From positions 1 to 7,611 of the forward strand of contig JAIRXN010000043.1 in NCBI GenBank assembly GCA_031268245.1: DNA of 7,611 nucleotides. Direction: 5' to 3'. The translations under genes were made by a program, and so were the position numbers. The notes below the pieces were generated by a model. It worked only from the letters and a program-made list of their open reading frames with translations. It was not told the DNA's origin and searched no databases. Of the stretch, positions 6,399 through 7,611 are shown one piece after another. The DNA comes from Treponema sp. (lineage in GTDB: Bacteria > Spirochaetota > Spirochaetia > Treponematales > Breznakiellaceae). Each line of letters begins with the position of its first letter. Position 1 is the first letter of the stretch.

Positions 6399-7357
6399 GG
6401 AGAAAAGGTTTTCTTTTACTGTTGATTCTCTGCCTTGCAGGGATGCAGGTTTTTGCACAGAATCTTGTTTCTGCATCCCGGCTCCCCGAACCGGGTTTAC
6501 CGGAGATTTTTACCGGTACTGTTGAACACTACCCGGAATTCCCGATTTCCGGTTTTGGAGGGGTAGCCGAGATCCTCTGGGATCTGGGCGACGGCCTTTT
6601 GCCCGAACCGATGGTGTTTTTCCCGGTTGCGTCCCTGGCGGCCGCCGCGGATACCGATGCGGGGCCGGTTATTCCCAGGAATATCCGGAACAATCAGTAC
6701 TATATCGAAAGCGTAAGGCTCAACCAGATGGCTAAACAGACCTACGATGAAGGCGATTATGATGCATCGGCTGACTATGCGGCGCAAGCCCTTCGTTATG
6801 CCCAACTTTCCGATGAATATGTAGCCCTTCAACTGAAAATCAAGGAGGCCAATGACGCCATCTCTGCGGCCAAAGCCCGGATTGACTGGGTTGTTTCCGT
6901 GGGCGCCGCAAAGAATTATCCCGGTGAGTATGCACAGGCTCAGGATTACTACAATGCCAGCCTGGAAGACCGCAAAGCGGAACAATGGGAAAGCGCTACA
7001 GAAAAGGCGCGCATGGTCATAAACGCCCTGGCCTATGTAACGGCCCCCAGCCAGACCGTGACGCCTCCCGCTCAGGCCGTCGAACAAGGTCCTTCCCAGA
7101 CCCCGCTGCCGGCCCGGTACACGGTGAGGCCCTGGGCGGTTTCCAAAGACTGCCTCTGGAATATTGCCGGGAGACCCTGGGCCTATGGCGATCCAACCAA
7201 ATGGAGACTCATTTACAACGCAAACAGGGCCAGGATGCCCCAGCCGGATAATCCGGATCTCATTGAACCCGGTATGGTTCTGGATATTCCCAGCATCCGC
7301 GGGGAAACCCGTGACGGTATGTGGGATTCAGCCAGATCTTACGAACCTTTACGCTAA
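6395..7357 (+). CDS. Secreted LysM-domain protein with TPR-like repeats
   Basis: The 320-residue protein starts with a signal peptide, MRRK, a Leu-rich core and a likely signal peptidase I site after VFA (residue 21). A linker rich in Pro, Phe and Gly (about 30-95) follows. Two helical modules like those of the preceding lipoprotein come next: about 103-136 (with the core TYDEGDYDASADYAAQAL) and about 174-213 (with ESATEKA). A Thr/Pro/Gln-rich linker (216-240) leads to a LysM domain (about 242-299), seen as YTVRPW, CLWNIA, YGDPTKWRLIYNANR and LIEPGMVLDIP. LysM binds the glycan of peptidoglycan, so the protein should sit on the cell wall in the periplasm. AGGAGG lies 7 bases before the ATG, and the ATG overlaps the lipoprotein stop. 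No catalytic domain is present, so a structural or anchoring role is likelier than hydrolase activity. The LysM call is firm. Confidence 0.87.
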   Translation: MRRKGFLLLLILCLAGMQVFAQNLVSASRLPEPGLPEIFTGTVEHYPEFPISGFGGVAEILWDLGDGLLPEPMVFFPVASLAAAADTDAGPVIPRNIRNNQYYIESVRLNQMAKQTYDEGDYDASADYAAQALRYAQLSDEYVALQLKIKEANDAISAAKARIDWVVSVGAAKNYPGEYAQAQDYYNASLEDRKAEQWESATEKARMVINALAYVTAPSQTVTPPAQAVEQGPSQTPLPARYTVRPWAVSKDCLWNIAGRPWAYGDPTKWRLIYNANRARMPQPDNPDLIEPGMVLDIPSIRGETRDGMWDSARSYEPLR

Positions 7358-7385
7358 TTTAGGAACTACGTAAGAATAACATGCA

Positions 7386-7446
7386 TGGGGTCAATACCCA
7401 TATGCGTTTACTTATCGTCTTTATTCGCAGTGGGGTCTAATACCCA
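7386..7446 (+). repeat. Near-identical 15/16-base direct repeats
   Basis: TGGGGTCAATACCCA (7386-7400) recurs as TGGGGTCTAATACCCA (7431-7446), differing by one inserted T. Each copy can fold on itself (TGGG with CCCA). Two copies are too few for a CRISPR array, and no gene lies between them. Confidence 0.7.
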
Positions 7447-7524
7447 AGAACCCGCCTCCCGGCGGGGGAGCTTCAGGGCGGTTAGAATTGGTAACACCAA
7501 CAAAAATGTGGTAGTAGACCCCAC
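7430..7524. other. Structured non-coding stretch with a long-range inverted repeat
   Basis: GTGGGGTCTA (7430-7439) pairs exactly with TAGACCCCAC (7515-7524). Inside lie a CCCGCC/GGCGGG hairpin (7451-7466, loop tccc) and a TTGGT/ACCAA hairpin (7488-7500). Together they could form a multi-branched RNA or single-stranded DNA fold. The whole 7358-7611 stretch holds no convincing gene or T-run terminator. It might be a structured RNA, the subterminal part of a transposable element, or a degraded insertion. The pairing is seen; function is inference. Confidence 0.45.
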
Positions 7525-7582
7525 GGTTAAATAATTTCCTTACAGAACGAACCTCGTAAACTTATGTAACGCTTACACGATA

Positions 7583-7611
7583 CCTCGCCCTTCAGGGCGA
7601 GGAGGTTCATT
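7583..7611 (+). mobile_element. Possible IS200/IS605-type right-end hairpin
   Basis: CCTCGCCC (7583-7590) and GGGCGAGG (7595-7602) form a perfect 8-bp stem with a TTCA loop, followed by AGGTTCATT at the window edge. This hairpin, its loop and the following GGAGGTTCA closely resemble from memory the right ends of IS200/IS605 elements that carry TnpB-type genes. The ten bases CTTCAGGGCG also occur at 7471-7480. No transposase reading frame is visible in the window, so this would be a TnpA/TnpB-less derivative or the edge of a larger element. An ordinary transcript-end hairpin remains possible. Confidence 0.35.

Noticed and set aside
7462..7524. A tRNA-like start (GGAGCTTCAGGGCGGTTAGA)
   Set aside because: Only the D-arm-like wording fits; there is no matching acceptor stem, anticodon arm or T-arm.
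7385..7534. A 49-codon frame starting MGSIPICVYL, perhaps a TnpB C-terminal fragment
   Set aside because: No ribosome site, no recognisable TnpB motif such as the zinc-finger cysteines, and it runs through the inverted repeats, which explain its sequence better.

Overview
The window looks like chromosomal DNA of a spirochaete, most plausibly a Treponema-type organism. This is inferred from a relaxed lipobox on a treponeme-style helical lipoprotein, a secreted LysM protein encoded with it, and a groEL standing without groES. No rRNA or marker gene confirms the taxonomy, so treat it as moderate confidence. Base composition looks roughly balanced by eye.

Layout. The left edge (2-289, +) holds the C-terminal end of a DUF1295 / steroid-5-alpha-reductase-like membrane protein. 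A good sigma-70-type promoter (328-355) then leads into a possible 17-codon leader ORF (385-438). The leader's stop overlaps the start of a NitT/TauT-type ABC transporter ATPase (435-1343, +) that has no permease or binding protein beside it. Three perfect hairpins in a row (1345-1448) separate the ATPase from a convergent FIST-domain sensor-like protein (1451-2605, -). Upstream of that gene is a 248-base non-coding stretch with the FIST promoter, a bidirectional terminator and several further hairpins. Next comes groEL (2854-4500, -), with its own promoter and a 5' stem-loop.

Divergent from groEL lies rnhA (RNase HI, 4667-5131, +). It is followed by a hairpin and a strong-looking promoter (5189-5217) overlapped by an inverted repeat. 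That promoter drives a two-gene envelope operon: a lipoprotein made of repeated helical modules (5289-6398) and a secreted protein with similar modules plus a C-terminal LysM domain (6395-7357). The two are translationally coupled by an ATGA overlap. The last 254 bases have no convincing gene. They contain near-identical direct repeats, a long-range inverted repeat, and a terminal hairpin that resembles the right end of an IS200/IS605 (TnpB-type) element.

How the genes work together. groEL and rnhA are housekeeping genes. The lipoprotein/LysM pair is the best candidate for a little-described system: a membrane-anchored and a peptidoglycan-binding protein built from the same repeat, probably acting together in the periplasm. 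The ABC ATPase and the FIST protein are both orphans here, and their partners must be encoded elsewhere.
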